From Cryobacterium sp. PH31-AA6 (GTDB taxonomy: Bacteria > Actinomycetota > Actinomycetes > Actinomycetales > Microbacteriaceae), in contig NZ_JASISS010000009.1 in the NCBI RefSeq assembly GCF_030063195.1, positions 1 through 64,000 of the forward strand: 64,000 nucleotides of DNA, read 5' to 3'. The position numbers and the translations under genes are program-made. The notes beneath the pieces were generated by a model. The model was given only the letters and a program-made list of their open reading frames with translations. It had not been told where the DNA came from and did no database searches. Within the stretch, counting starts at the first letter, position 1; each line of letters starts with the position of its first letter. Shown here in pieces: positions 42,197 to 50,274 of the stretch.

Positions 42197-43651
42197 ATGA
42201 CCGAACCAGCAGGCACCACCGACAACTACGACGTGATCGTGATCGGCGCCGGCGCCGTGGGTGAGAACGTCGCCGATCGGGCCGTGCAGGGCGGGATGCG
42301 CACCGTGATCGTCGAGAGCGAACTGGTCGGCGGCGAATGCTCCTATTGGGCCTGCATGCCGTCGAAGGCGCTGCTCCGGAGTGGGGCCGCGGTGGTCGCC
42401 GCCAAACGGGTGGGTGGGGCGGCCGAGGCCGTCGCCGGCGAACTGGATATCGCGGCCGTGTTGCGCCGCCGGGATTCTTTCACGAGCAACTGGTCTGACG
42501 ACGGCCAGGTCAGCTGGCTGGGCAAGACCGGAATTGCCCTCGAGCGCGGCCACGCCCGGCTGAGCGGCGTGCGCGAGGTGACCGTGACCCACGAGGACGG
42601 CACCAGCACCGTGCTGACCGCCGCCCACGCCGTGGTCGTGAGCACCGGGTCCGCCGCGCTGCTGCCCGACATTCCCGGCCTGGCCGACGTGGCGCCGTGG
42701 ACCAGCCGCGAGGCAACCAGCGCCCGCAGCATCCCGGCCCACCTCGCCGTCATCGGCGGAGGAGTCGTCGCGGTCGAGATGGCCACCGCGTACGCCTCGC
42801 TCGGGGCGGCCGTCACGATGATCGTGCGCCACGGCCTGCTCGGCGCGATGGAGCCGTTTGCGGGCGACCTCGTCCTGGCCTCGCTCCGCGAGAACGGTGT
42901 CACCGTGCGCACCGGCGTGTCCACAACCGGCGCGGCCCGCAGCAAGGACGGCCAGGTCGTGCTCACCCTCGACGACGGCACGACGGTCACCGCCGCGGAA
43001 GTGCTCGTCGCCACCGGCAGGGTGCCCCGGACCGGCGACCTCGGACTCGAGGCGGTCGGGCTCAGATCGGACGACTGGCTCACGGTCGATGACACCATGC
43101 TCGTTCAGGGAGACGCCGCAGAGCTCGACGGGCAGTGGCTCTACGCCACCGGAGACGTGAACAACCGCGCGCTGCTCACTCACCAGGGCAAGTACCAGGC
43201 CAGGGCCGCGGGCGACGTGATCGCCGCGCGGGCCGCAGGCCGGCCGGTCGACGACGCACCGTGGGGAACCCACGTTGCAACGGCCGACCACGCCGCGATT
43301 CCGATGGTGACCTTCGGCGATCCGGAGGTCGCGTCGGTCGGGCTGACCCAGGCCGCCGCGGAGAAGGCCGGACTCCGCATCCGGGTGCTGGACTACAACC
43401 TGGGCTGGGTCGCCGGGTCGAGCCTCCACTCCGACGGGTACACCGGATCGGCCCGAGCGATTGTCGATCTCGACCGGGAGGTGCTGGTCGGCGTCACGTT
43501 CGTCGGCCAGGACGTTGCCGAGCTGCTGCACGCGGCGACGATCGCCGTGGTCGGCGAGGTGCCGATATCCCGGCTGTGGCACGCCGTGCCGAGCTACCCG
43601 ACGATGAGCGAGGTCTGGCTGCGCCTGCTCGAGGAGTACGGGCGACCGTAG
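42197..43651 (+). CDS. Pyridine nucleotide-disulfide oxidoreductase
   Basis: A 484-residue FAD enzyme of the dihydrolipoamide dehydrogenase/mercuric reductase/mycothione reductase class. It has DVIVIGAGAVGENVAD (FAD), the redox pair in GGECSYWACMPSK (Cys-x4-Cys), a second dinucleotide loop AVIGGGVVAVEMA, and the FAD-binding LYATGDVNNRALLTHQGKYQA segment. The usual C-terminal dimer-interface His-x4-Glu catalytic pair is not obvious (AVPSYPTMSEVW), a form seen in family members of unknown substrate. A mycothiol-related disulfide is one possibility. AGGAG precedes the start. Confidence 0.87.
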   Translation: MTEPAGTTDNYDVIVIGAGAVGENVADRAVQGGMRTVIVESELVGGECSYWACMPSKALLRSGAAVVAAKRVGGAAEAVAGELDIAAVLRRRDSFTSNWSDDGQVSWLGKTGIALERGHARLSGVREVTVTHEDGTSTVLTAAHAVVVSTGSAALLPDIPGLADVAPWTSREATSARSIPAHLAVIGGGVVAVEMATAYASLGAAVTMIVRHGLLGAMEPFAGDLVLASLRENGVTVRTGVSTTGAARSKDGQVVLTLDDGTTVTAAEVLVATGRVPRTGDLGLEAVGLRSDDWLTVDDTMLVQGDAAELDGQWLYATGDVNNRALLTHQGKYQARAAGDVIAARAAGRPVDDAPWGTHVATADHAAIPMVTFGDPEVASVGLTQAAAEKAGLRIRVLDYNLGWVAGSSLHSDGYTGSARAIVDLDREVLVGVTFVGQDVAELLHAATIAVVGEVPISRLWHAVPSYPTMSEVWLRLLEEYGRP

Positions 43652-43712
43652 GCCGTGGTCCGGTTCGGTGAGTACGCAGCTTCGGGACGGGACACCGGCC
43701 TAGGCTGGGGAT

Positions 43713-44087
43713 GTGCGCCGCATCCTCTTCGACTCCCCCATCAGCCAGGCCGGCTACCTCTACGCCACCCTGGTCGGCCTCGTCTGGGGTTCCATCTGGA
43801 GCACCGGCCGGGTCGAACGCCGCGGTGGCCTCATCGTGTTTCGCGGGATGCCGGCCTGGGCCTTCGGGCGCGGCGGCTCCTGCGTCGGCGGCTGCTACCT
43901 GACCAACCAGAACGCCTCCGACCGCATCCTGGAGCATGAGGCCGTGCACAAGCGCCAATGGCAGCGCTTCGGCATGGTCTTCCCGCTGCTCTACCTGGTG
44001 GCCGGCCGCAATCCACTCCGCAACCGCTTCGAAATCGAAGCCGGACTCGACAAGGGCGGCTACCTCGCCCAGGGGGAACACAAATGA
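43713..44087 (+). CDS. Small HExxH-motif protein, possible metallopeptidase
   Basis: A 124-residue protein. It has a hydrophobic N-terminal stretch (QAGYLYATLVGLVWG), a Gly/Cys stretch (GGSCVGGCYLTNQ) and then ILEHEAVHKRQWQRFGMV, in which HEAVH is a HExxH zinc site, followed about 25 residues later by NRFEIEAGLDKGGY with a glutamate that could be the third ligand. This arrangement is that of a minimal gluzincin-like peptidase. Related proteins are sometimes labelled Fe-S oxidoreductase without basis. The GTG has TAGGCT six bases upstream. Its stop overlaps the SDR start by ATGA. Confidence 0.7.
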   Translation: MRRILFDSPISQAGYLYATLVGLVWGSIWSTGRVERRGGLIVFRGMPAWAFGRGGSCVGGCYLTNQNASDRILEHEAVHKRQWQRFGMVFPLLYLVAGRNPLRNRFEIEAGLDKGGYLAQGEHK

Positions 44088-44926
44088 ACCAGCGAACCAT
44101 CATCATCACCGGCGCCAGCGATGGCATCGGCGCAGCCGCGGCGCGAAAGCTCAGCAACGACGGCGCCCACGTCGTCATCGTGGGGCGCTCCCCCGACAAG
44201 ACGGCGGCGATCGCCGCGGAGCTCGGCGTTGACTTCTTCGTGGCCGACTTCGCCCGGCTGGCCGAGGTGCGCGGGCTCGCGGCAGAACTGCAGGAACGCT
44301 ACCCGCGCATCGATGTGCTCGCCAACAACGCCGGCGGCATCATGGGCGGCCGGGAACTGACCGTCGACGGTCACGAGAAGACGTTCCAGGTGAACCACCT
44401 CGCCCCGTTCCTGCTGACCACCCTCCTGATCGACCGGCTCACCGAGAGTTCGGCCACCGTGGTCAACACGTCGAGCGCCGCCAACAGCGTCTTCGGCAAG
44501 TTCGATCTGGACGATCTCGATTCCGAACGTTCGTACTCGGCGAACCGGGCCTACGGCAACGCCAAGCTTGCCAACATCCTCTTCACCCGTGAGCTGCACC
44601 ACCGTTTCCACGACCGCGGCATCAACACCGCCGCATTCCACCCCGGCGTCGTCGCAACCGGCTTCGCCGCCGGCTCGACGAGCGTGATGCGGGTCATCTA
44701 CCGCACGCCGCTCAAACGTTTCCTGATGGCGCCGGAGCAGGGCGCGGACACCCTCACCTGGCTGGCCACGGCAACGCCCGGCACCGACTGGGTCTCAGGT
44801 GAATATTACGAGAAGCGCGTGGTGCAGAAGGCGAACCCGCAGGCGTACGACCCGGCCCTGGCCGCCGGGCTCTGGGCCCGCAGCGAAGCCATGACCCACG
44901 AATCGGCGGCGCCCGTCCCGGAGTGA
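44084..44926 (+). CDS. Short-chain dehydrogenase/reductase
   Basis: A 280-residue SDR with IIITGASDGIGAAAARKL (cofactor loop), VLANNAGGIMG, catalytic Ser in VVNTSSAAN and YGNAKLAN (Tyr-x3-Lys). The length and HPGVVATGFAAGS place it near retinol dehydrogenase-like/WW-domain oxidoreductase-type SDRs. The start overlaps the preceding stop (ATGA), so it is coupled to the HExxH-type gene. The substrate is unknown. An 18-bp tandem array begins 18 bases after the stop. Confidence 0.9.
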   Translation: MNQRTIIITGASDGIGAAAARKLSNDGAHVVIVGRSPDKTAAIAAELGVDFFVADFARLAEVRGLAAELQERYPRIDVLANNAGGIMGGRELTVDGHEKTFQVNHLAPFLLTTLLIDRLTESSATVVNTSSAANSVFGKFDLDDLDSERSYSANRAYGNAKLANILFTRELHHRFHDRGINTAAFHPGVVATGFAAGSTSVMRVIYRTPLKRFLMAPEQGADTLTWLATATPGTDWVSGEYYEKRVVQKANPQAYDPALAAGLWARSEAMTHESAAPVPE

Positions 44927-44943
44927 CCGTCCCGGCCCGACAG

Positions 44944-45032
44944 TTTCACGATCCCAACTGAATTCACGATCCCAACTGATTTCACGATCCCAACTGATTT
45001 CACGATCCCAACTGTTTCACGATCCCAACTGA
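44944..45032. repeat. Five tandem copies of an 18-bp unit in a gene leader
   Basis: TTTCACGATCCCAACTGA is present five times in a row (44944, 44962, 44980, 44998 and 45015). The second copy starts with A and the fourth lacks its final A. The last copy runs directly into the GAGGAG ribosome site of the DUF302 gene, so the array forms most of that gene's 5' leader unless the promoter is inside it. Confidence 0.95.
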
Positions 45033-45043
45033 GGAGATGAACG

Positions 45044-45457
45044 ATGAGCTACGCACACACCATCACCATGGATGCTCCATTCGACGAGGCGGTGCAGTTG
45101 ACCAAGGCCGCCCTGGCCGAACAGGGCTTCGGGGTGCTGACCGAGATCGACCTGCACGCCACCTTCGCAGTGAAGCTCGGGGCCGAACAGGCGGAAGCGG
45201 TCGGCGAGTACATCATCCTCGGCGCCTGCAACCCGGTGCTGGCCAGCCGCGCAGTTGCCGCCGACCCCAGCATCGGGGCGCTCCTGCCCTGCAACGTGGT
45301 CGTGCGGCGTGCCGTCGGCGCGACCGCGACGACGGTGCAGGCCATCGACCCGGCCATCATGGTGCAGTTGAGCCATGCACCGGAGATCAAGGACGTCGCA
45401 GCGGACGCGGACACCCGACTGAGGGCCGCCCTGGCCTCCATGCTGACGCCCCGATAG
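45044..45457 (+). CDS. DUF302-domain protein
   Basis: A 137-residue cytosolic protein made of one DUF302 domain: DEAVQLTKAALAEQGFGVLTEIDLHATF, the ILGACNPVLASRAVAADPSIGALLPCNVVVRR signature, and the C-terminal helix. DUF302 proteins are small TBP-like folds often seen near thiol and metal stress genes; function is not settled. GAGGAG lies seven bases before the ATG at 45044, chosen over an ATG at 45037. The 18-bp tandem array is just upstream, and a strong bidirectional terminator separates it from katA. Confidence 0.88.
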   Translation: MSYAHTITMDAPFDEAVQLTKAALAEQGFGVLTEIDLHATFAVKLGAEQAEAVGEYIILGACNPVLASRAVAADPSIGALLPCNVVVRRAVGATATTVQAIDPAIMVQLSHAPEIKDVAADADTRLRAALASMLTPR

Positions 45458-45478
45458 CCCGGCGCGACCGGCAACGAG

Positions 45479-45512
45479 AAACGCCCGGCCTCCGCGGAGG
45501 CCGGGCGTTTCT
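45479..45512. terminator. Bidirectional terminator between DUF302 and katA
   Basis: GAAACGCCCGGCCTCCG and its exact complement form a perfect 34-base palindrome located between two convergent genes, with A-rich and T-rich edges on both sides. It would serve both transcripts. Confidence 0.85.
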
Positions 45513-45530
45513 GCCGTGGCAGCCGGAGTG

Positions 45531-47027
45531 CTACTCGGCGGCGTAGCCTGCGGCGGCCTCGGCGAGCAGGTCCGCCTCGGCCCACGTCGCAAGGTTCGCC
45601 CGCAGCTTCGCCCCGAGGTCGGCGTCGACGCTGGTCCAGTAACCGATGGCACGCTCGGTGACCTCCGGACGCTCGACGCCGCTGATGGCGCCCGTGATGG
45701 TGTCCAGGAAGCGAGCCTTGGCCGCGTCGTCGAAAACGTCGCGGTAGAGCGTGCCGGCCTGGCCGAAGTCGCTGTCCTCGCTGCGCAGCGTCGCGGCGGC
45801 GCGGAGCAGCTCGCCGTCGTTCTCCCAGCCGCCTTCGGCAGCGAGGAGCGGGTCGGCGACGGGGCCACCGAGCGAGTTCGGAGCGTAGTTCGGCGCCTCA
45901 GGAGCGTTGAAGTGGTGTCGCGCCGCGCCATCCTGCGAGTAGTTGTTCACCGGGGCCTTCGGCGCGTTGACCGGCAGCTCGGCAAAGTTGGTGCCGACGC
46001 GGTAGCGCTGTGCGTCCGGGTAGGAGAAGATGCGCGCCATCAGCATCTTGTCCGGGCTCGCCGCGATGCCGGGCACGAAGTTTGCCGGCGAGAAGGCCGC
46101 CTGCTCGATCTCCGCGAAGAAGTTCTGCGGGTTGCGGTTGAGGGTGTGCGTGCCGATCTTCACCAGCGGGTAGTCGGCGTGCGGCCAGACCTTGGTGAGG
46201 TCGAACGGGTTGAACCGGTAGGTCTTGCCATCCTCGTACGGCATGATCTGCACCGAGACGTCCCAGGACGGGAAATCGCCGGCCGCGATGGCGTCGTGCA
46301 GGTCGCGACGGTAGTAGTCGGCGTCGGCACCGGCGATGAGCTCGGCTTCCGAGCCCTCCATCTCGATGTTGCCCTGGTTGGAGGTGAAGTGATACTTCAC
46401 CCAGAAGCGCTCGCCCTCGGCATTGATCCACTGGTAGGTGTGCGAGCCGAAGCCCGGCATCTCGCGCCAGGAGCGCGGCAGGCCGCGGTCGCCCATCAGA
46501 TAGGTGACCTGGTGCGCGGATTCGGGAGAGAGCGTCCAGAAGTCCCACTGCATCGTGGCGTCGCGCAGACCGGAACCCGGCAGTCGCTTCTGGGAGTGGA
46601 TGAAGTCGGGGAACTTGATGCCGTCGCGAATGAAGAACACCGGCGTGTTGTTGCCGACGATGTCGTAGTTGCCCTCCGAGGTGTAGAACTTCACCGAGAA
46701 GCCGCGCACATCGCGCCAGGTGTCCGGGCTGCCCTGTTCGCCGGCGACGCTGGAGAAGCGCTGCAACGTCTCGGTGGTGGTGCCGGGCTGGAAGACCGCG
46801 GCGCGGGTGTACGCGGACACGTCACCGGTGACCTCGAACGTGCCGTGCGCCCCGCCGCCCTTGGCGTGCACGATGCGCTCCGGAATGCGCTCGCGGTTGA
46901 ACTGCGCGAGCTTCTCGACGAGGTAGCGGTCGTGCAGCGCCGTGACGCCGTCGGTTCCGACGGTCAGCGAGTGCTCGTCGCTGGCGACGGGCGTTCCCGT
47001 CTGGGTGGTCGTTGGCTTGATAGTCAT
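45531..47027 (-). CDS. katA: Haem catalase (clade 3-like monofunctional)
   Basis: A 498-residue catalase that splits hydrogen peroxide in the cytosol. The catalytic His is in [17 protein letters not shown] (His54), the Asn in [20 protein letters not shown], and the proximal haem Tyr in [15 protein letters not shown]. The subunit size is that of small-subunit catalases. AAGGAGC overlaps the end of furA, and the start shares ATGA with the furA stop, which fixes the start and shows coupling. The order furA-katA resembles the furA-katG pairs of mycobacteria, here with a haem-only catalase. Confidence 0.95.
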   Translation of the reverse strand: MTIKPTTTQTGTPVASDEHSLTVGTDGVTALHDRYLVEKLAQFNRERIPERIVHAKGGGAHGTFEVTGDVSAYTRAAVFQPGTTTETLQRFSSVAGEQGSPDTWRDVRGFSVKFYTSEGNYDIVGNNTPVFFIRDGIKFPDFIHSQKRLPGSGLRDATMQWDFWTLSPESAHQVTYLMGDRGLPRSWREMPGFGSHTYQWINAEGERFWVKYHFTSNQGNIEMEGSEAELIAGADADYYRRDLHDAIAAGDFPSWDVSVQIMPYEDGKTYRFNPFDLTKVWPHADYPLVKIGTHTLNRNPQNFFAEIEQAAFSPANFVPGIAASPDKMLMARIFSYPDAQRYRVGTNFAELPVNAPKAPVNNYSQDGAARHHFNAPEAPNYAPNSLGGPVADPLLAAEGGWENDGELLRAAATLRSEDSDFGQAGTLYRDVFDDAAKARFLDTITGAISGVERPEVTERAIGYWTSVDADLGAKLRANLATWAEADLLAEAAAGYAAE

Positions 47028-47530
47028 CGTGCTCCTTTGTTCAACAGCAGGGGTGCGGAGGAAAGCGTGGTGGCCAGCTCGACCTGGCAGGTGGGGCACA
47101 CGCCCCAGTAGGTGACCTCGGCGGCCTGCACGGCGAAGCCGGAGGCGTCCTCCGGCGTCAGGCACGGCGCAGCGCCGACGGCGCAGTCGACGTCACGCAC
47201 CGTGCCGCAGCGCGTGCAGACGATGTGGTGGTGGTTGTCGCCGACCCGGCGTTCGAACAGGGCAGCGGAGCCCGACGGTTCGATCTTGCGGGTCAGGCCG
47301 GCCGCCGTGAAGGCGGCGAGCACGCCGTAGACGGCCTGCAGCGACGTGCCGGGAAGGTCGGTGCGCACCGACGCGAACAACCGGTCCGCGGTCGAGTGCG
47401 GTGACTCGGCCAGGGCGAGCAGAACGGCCAGGCGCGGGGCCGTGACCCGGAGTCCGGCGGCCCGGATGCTGTCGGCGAGCGCTTCCGGGCGGTGTGTCGT
47501 CTCGGGAGGGGAGACCTCGGTGCTCGTCAT
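47024..47530 (-). CDS. furA: FurA-like Fe/peroxide regulator
   Basis: A 168-residue Fur-family repressor. A winged helix occupies about 20-85 ([28 protein letters not shown]), and [18 protein letters not shown] with a later CPTC gives the metal sites (two CxxC). The presence of katA directly downstream, coupled by ATGA, suggests a peroxide-sensing FurA/CatR type that represses katA and itself. Three start codons stand in tandem; GAGG is five bases before the ATG at 47530. A symmetric operator lies 40 bases upstream. Confidence 0.9.
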   Translation of the reverse strand: MTSTEVSPPETTHRPEALADSIRAAGLRVTAPRLAVLLALAESPHSTADRLFASVRTDLPGTSLQAVYGVLAAFTAAGLTRKIEPSGSAALFERRVGDNHHHIVCTRCGTVRDVDCAVGAAPCLTPEDASGFAVQAAEVTYWGVCPTCQVELATTLSSAPLLLNKGAR

Positions 47531-47567
47531 CATCACCTCGGCCCCGTCATGCCCCCAAGGCTAGTCC

Positions 47568-47590
47568 TTGTTTTGAATTACTCAAAATAA
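47568..47590. promoter_or_regulatory. Likely FurA operator
   Basis: TTGTTTTGA and TCAAAATAA flank ATTAC, giving 9-base arms with one mismatch in an AT-rich patch of otherwise GC-rich DNA between furA and the MarR gene. Fur-family operators have this form (7-1-7 or 9-base arms). It probably overlaps the furA promoter. Confidence 0.6.
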
Positions 47591-47593
47591 GAC

Positions 47594-48154
47594 CTAGGCA
47601 GCGGGCTGACCACCGGCATCCAGCGCCTCGTCGGGCGCCAGCGCGACCTCGTAGATCTCCACCACCTGGGTCAGGAAGGCCTCGATCACGGCACGGTCCT
47701 CCGGCGAGAGCTCCTGGGTGAGCGCCGCGACACCGCCGATGACGGGCATCAGTGCCTCGACGGCCCGAGCCACCGACGCGACGGCCGGAACGACGACGAC
47801 CTTGCGGCGGTCGGAGGCGTGCGGGTGCCGCTGAACGTGGCCCAGCGTGACGAGGCGGTCCACGACGAGGGTCGTCGCCGCAGTGGAGATGTCCAGTCGC
47901 CGGGAGAGCTCGCTCGGCGTGAGGGACCCCGCGACCATCAGGTGTTCCATGGCGGACAGATCGGTCGGGTTGACCGCGAGGGCCGCGCCGACGTGGCGCT
48001 CGAAGTCCCGGGAGAGCGTGACGATCTTGCGCAGCTGATTGCCCACGCCGCCGGAACGCGGCAGGCCGATGTCATTGAAGCCGGTCTCGCCGGAGTCCCC
48101 GCCGCCCGGCGCGGAACCGGGGGCTGAGTTGCGACGCTGGTCCATAGAAGACAT
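47594..48154 (-). CDS. MarR-family transcriptional regulator
   Basis: A 186-residue MarR protein: NQLRKIVTLSRDFERHVGAALAV leads to the winged helix LTPSELSRRLDISTAATTLVVDRLVTLGHVQRHPHASDRRKVVV, the classic dimer repressor. About 35 Gly/Ser-rich residues precede the domain. It is divergent from an MMPL transporter gene 53 bases away, which it probably represses. The start may be the ATG at 48154 or the one at 48145, which has TAGTAT seven bases upstream. Confidence 0.9.
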   Translation of the reverse strand: MSSMDQRRNSAPGSAPGGGDSGETGFNDIGLPRSGGVGNQLRKIVTLSRDFERHVGAALAVNPTDLSAMEHLMVAGSLTPSELSRRLDISTAATTLVVDRLVTLGHVQRHPHASDRRKVVVVPAVASVARAVEALMPVIGGVAALTQELSPEDRAVIEAFLTQVVEIYEVALAPDEALDAGGQPAA

Positions 48155-48184
48155 ACTAGTACAAACATAGCTAGGATGCTTAGC
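48154..48184. promoter_or_regulatory. Divergent operator/promoter of MarR and MMPL genes
   Basis: TACTAGTA (48154-48161) is a perfect palindrome over the MarR -10 region. GCTAGG (48170-48175) and CTTAGC (48179-48184) form an inverted repeat with one mismatch, overlapping TAGGAT (48172-48177), a fitting -10 for the MMPL gene. Either symmetric site could be bound by the MarR product. Confidence 0.5.
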
Positions 48185-48207
48185 AATAAGGCTCATTGGA
48201 GGAAATT

Positions 48208-50271
48208 GTGATCGCAATCCTGCGCTTCATTACCGGTCGACGCACGGCCTGGCTGGTTCTTTCCGCCACGTTTATCGCCGTCGGGATGATGTTCAGTCTC
48301 CTCCCGCAGGATAAATCAGAGGATTTCCCGACCTCCGGGCTGCCGAGTTCGAGCCAGGCCGCCCAGGTCGACAAGCTTCTCGCTGACTTCCCGTCGGCCA
48401 GGCAGACCTCCGCAATCGTGGTCTGGAGCAGGACCGGAGCCGACCTGTCCGCCGCCGATGTCACGGCCATCACCGACCGCGCCGCCACCCTCGGCGAGCA
48501 GTCGATCGCCCCGCGCGCCACGACCCCGCGGTTCAGCGACGACAAGCGGGCCGCGATCAGCGTCGTCCCACTCGAGGCACAGGAGGCCACCGCCGATATC
48601 GGCAAGACGGCCACCGATATCCGGGCGTCGGCCTCGGCCGACCTGCCGACCGGGCTCACCGCCTACGTCACGGGACCGGTCGGGTTCCAGTCCGACATCA
48701 CCAATGCCTTCGCCGGCGCCGATCTCCGACTGCTGCTCGTCACCGTGATCGTCGTCGCGGTGCTCCTCATCGTCACCTACCGCAGCCCCGTGCTCTGGAT
48801 CGTCCCCCTGGTCGTGGTCGGGGTGGCCGACGGCCTGTCCACGGTCGTGGTCGGCGCCCTCGCCGGCCCGTTCGGCATCGTTCTCGACCCGTCGGTGGCC
48901 GGGATCCAATCCGTGCTCGTCTTCGGGGCCGGCACGAACTACGCCCTGCTGCTCGTGGCCCGCTACCGGGAGGAACTGCTGAGGGTGGAGAACCGCAACA
49001 CGGCCATGCTCACCGCCGTGCGCAGCGCCGGACCGGCGATCGCCGCGAGCGGCGGCACGGTGGCGCTCAGCCTGTTCACCCTGCTCTTCGCCGAGCTCTC
49101 CGGCAACCGCGCCCTCGGCTTCGCCTGCGCGATCGGCGTCATGGTCGCCATCCTCTTCGCCCTGATCGTGCTGCCCGCGGCCCTCGTGGTCTGCGGTCGC
49201 GGCCTGTTCTGGCCCTTCGTGCCGCGCTACCTGGCCGGTCTGGAACCGAAGCGCGCAGGCTTCTGGACCCGACTCGGCCGCGGCGTCGCTCGCCGGCCGG
49301 TCCTCGTCGTTGCCACCTCGATCGTCGGCATCGGTGCACTCAGCCTCGGCCTGTTCGGCGCCTCGGTCGGCCTCTCCCAGGCCGACCAGTTGCTCGGCAA
49401 CCCCGAATCGGTGCAGGCCCAGAAGATCGTCGACGTTTCCTTCTCGGCCGGCCTGACCAGCCAGACCGTCGTGCTGGCCCCTGACTCCGCGGCCGGCGAG
49501 GCCGCCTCCCTGGCCTCCGCCATGACCGGGGTCGAGTCCGTTCAGCCGGGCGAGAGCGCGAACGGCCGCACGCGGTTGAATCTCTCCCTGACCAGCGAAC
49601 CGGGCAGCGACGACACGTTCGGCACCATCACCGCCCTCCGCGGCGCCTACGGGGACGCCACCGGCACGGTCTCCGAGTCGCTCGTCGGCGGCAGTGACGC
49701 CACCGCGCTCGACAACCGCACGAGCGCCCAGGCCGATCAGGACCTGATCATTCCGATGATCCTCGCCATCGTCTTCGGCATCCTGGCCATCCTGCTCCGC
49801 TCGTTGGTGGCACCCGTGCTGCTGATCCTGAGTGTGCTGGCGACCTTCTTCGCCAGCCTCGGCGCCTCCAACGCGATCTTCCAGAACCTGATGGGCTTCC
49901 CTGCCTTCAACACGAACGTGGTGCTCTTCGCGTTCCTGTTCCTGGTGGCGCTCGGGGTGGACTACAACATCTTCCTGACCACCAGGGCGAGGGAAGAGGC
50001 CCACCGCCATGGCACGAAGGAGGGGATGGTGCGCGCCCTCTCCTCCACCGGCGCGGTCATCACCAGCGCCGGCATCCTGATCGCCGCGGTCTTCGCCGTG
50101 CTCGGAGTGCTTCCCGTGGTCGCCCTGACCCAGATCGGCGTGATCGTCTGCATCGGGGTGCTGCTCGACACCCTGGTCGTGCGCACCCTGGTGGTGCCGG
50201 CGCTGGTCTTCATCACCGGCGACCGCTTCTGGTGGCCGTCCCGTCCGGCCGCTCAGGCGCCGCGGATCTGA
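48208..50271 (+). CDS. MMPL-family (RND-type) transporter
   Basis: A 687-residue protein with twelve hydrophobic segments arranged as two MMPL halves, each with a large exported loop after the first helix. LLLVTVIVVAVLLIVTYRSPVLWIVPL and GVDYNIFLTTRAREEAHRHG are family signatures of the proton-driven core. Such transporters export lipids, siderophores or drugs; control by the divergent MarR gene suggests drug or acid efflux. GGAGGA lies four bases before the GTG at 48208; a TTG further up is embedded before that site and is unlikely. Confidence 0.9.
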   Translation: MIAILRFITGRRTAWLVLSATFIAVGMMFSLLPQDKSEDFPTSGLPSSSQAAQVDKLLADFPSARQTSAIVVWSRTGADLSAADVTAITDRAATLGEQSIAPRATTPRFSDDKRAAISVVPLEAQEATADIGKTATDIRASASADLPTGLTAYVTGPVGFQSDITNAFAGADLRLLLVTVIVVAVLLIVTYRSPVLWIVPLVVVGVADGLSTVVVGALAGPFGIVLDPSVAGIQSVLVFGAGTNYALLLVARYREELLRVENRNTAMLTAVRSAGPAIAASGGTVALSLFTLLFAELSGNRALGFACAIGVMVAILFALIVLPAALVVCGRGLFWPFVPRYLAGLEPKRAGFWTRLGRGVARRPVLVVATSIVGIGALSLGLFGASVGLSQADQLLGNPESVQAQKIVDVSFSAGLTSQTVVLAPDSAAGEAASLASAMTGVESVQPGESANGRTRLNLSLTSEPGSDDTFGTITALRGAYGDATGTVSESLVGGSDATALDNRTSAQADQDLIIPMILAIVFGILAILLRSLVAPVLLILSVLATFFASLGASNAIFQNLMGFPAFNTNVVLFAFLFLVALGVDYNIFLTTRAREEAHRHGTKEGMVRALSSTGAVITSAGILIAAVFAVLGVLPVVALTQIGVIVCIGVLLDTLVVRTLVVPALVFITGDRFWWPSRPAAQAPRI

Positions 50272-50274
50272 CCG

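Noticed and set aside
45516-47111. 531-codon plus-strand frame opposite katA
   Set aside because: Shadow of the catalase gene; Arg/Gly/Val/Asp-rich and no start signal.
48316-50010. 564-codon minus-strand frame opposite the MMPL gene
   Set aside because: Composition of a shadow frame, while the plus-strand product has twelve helices and family motifs.
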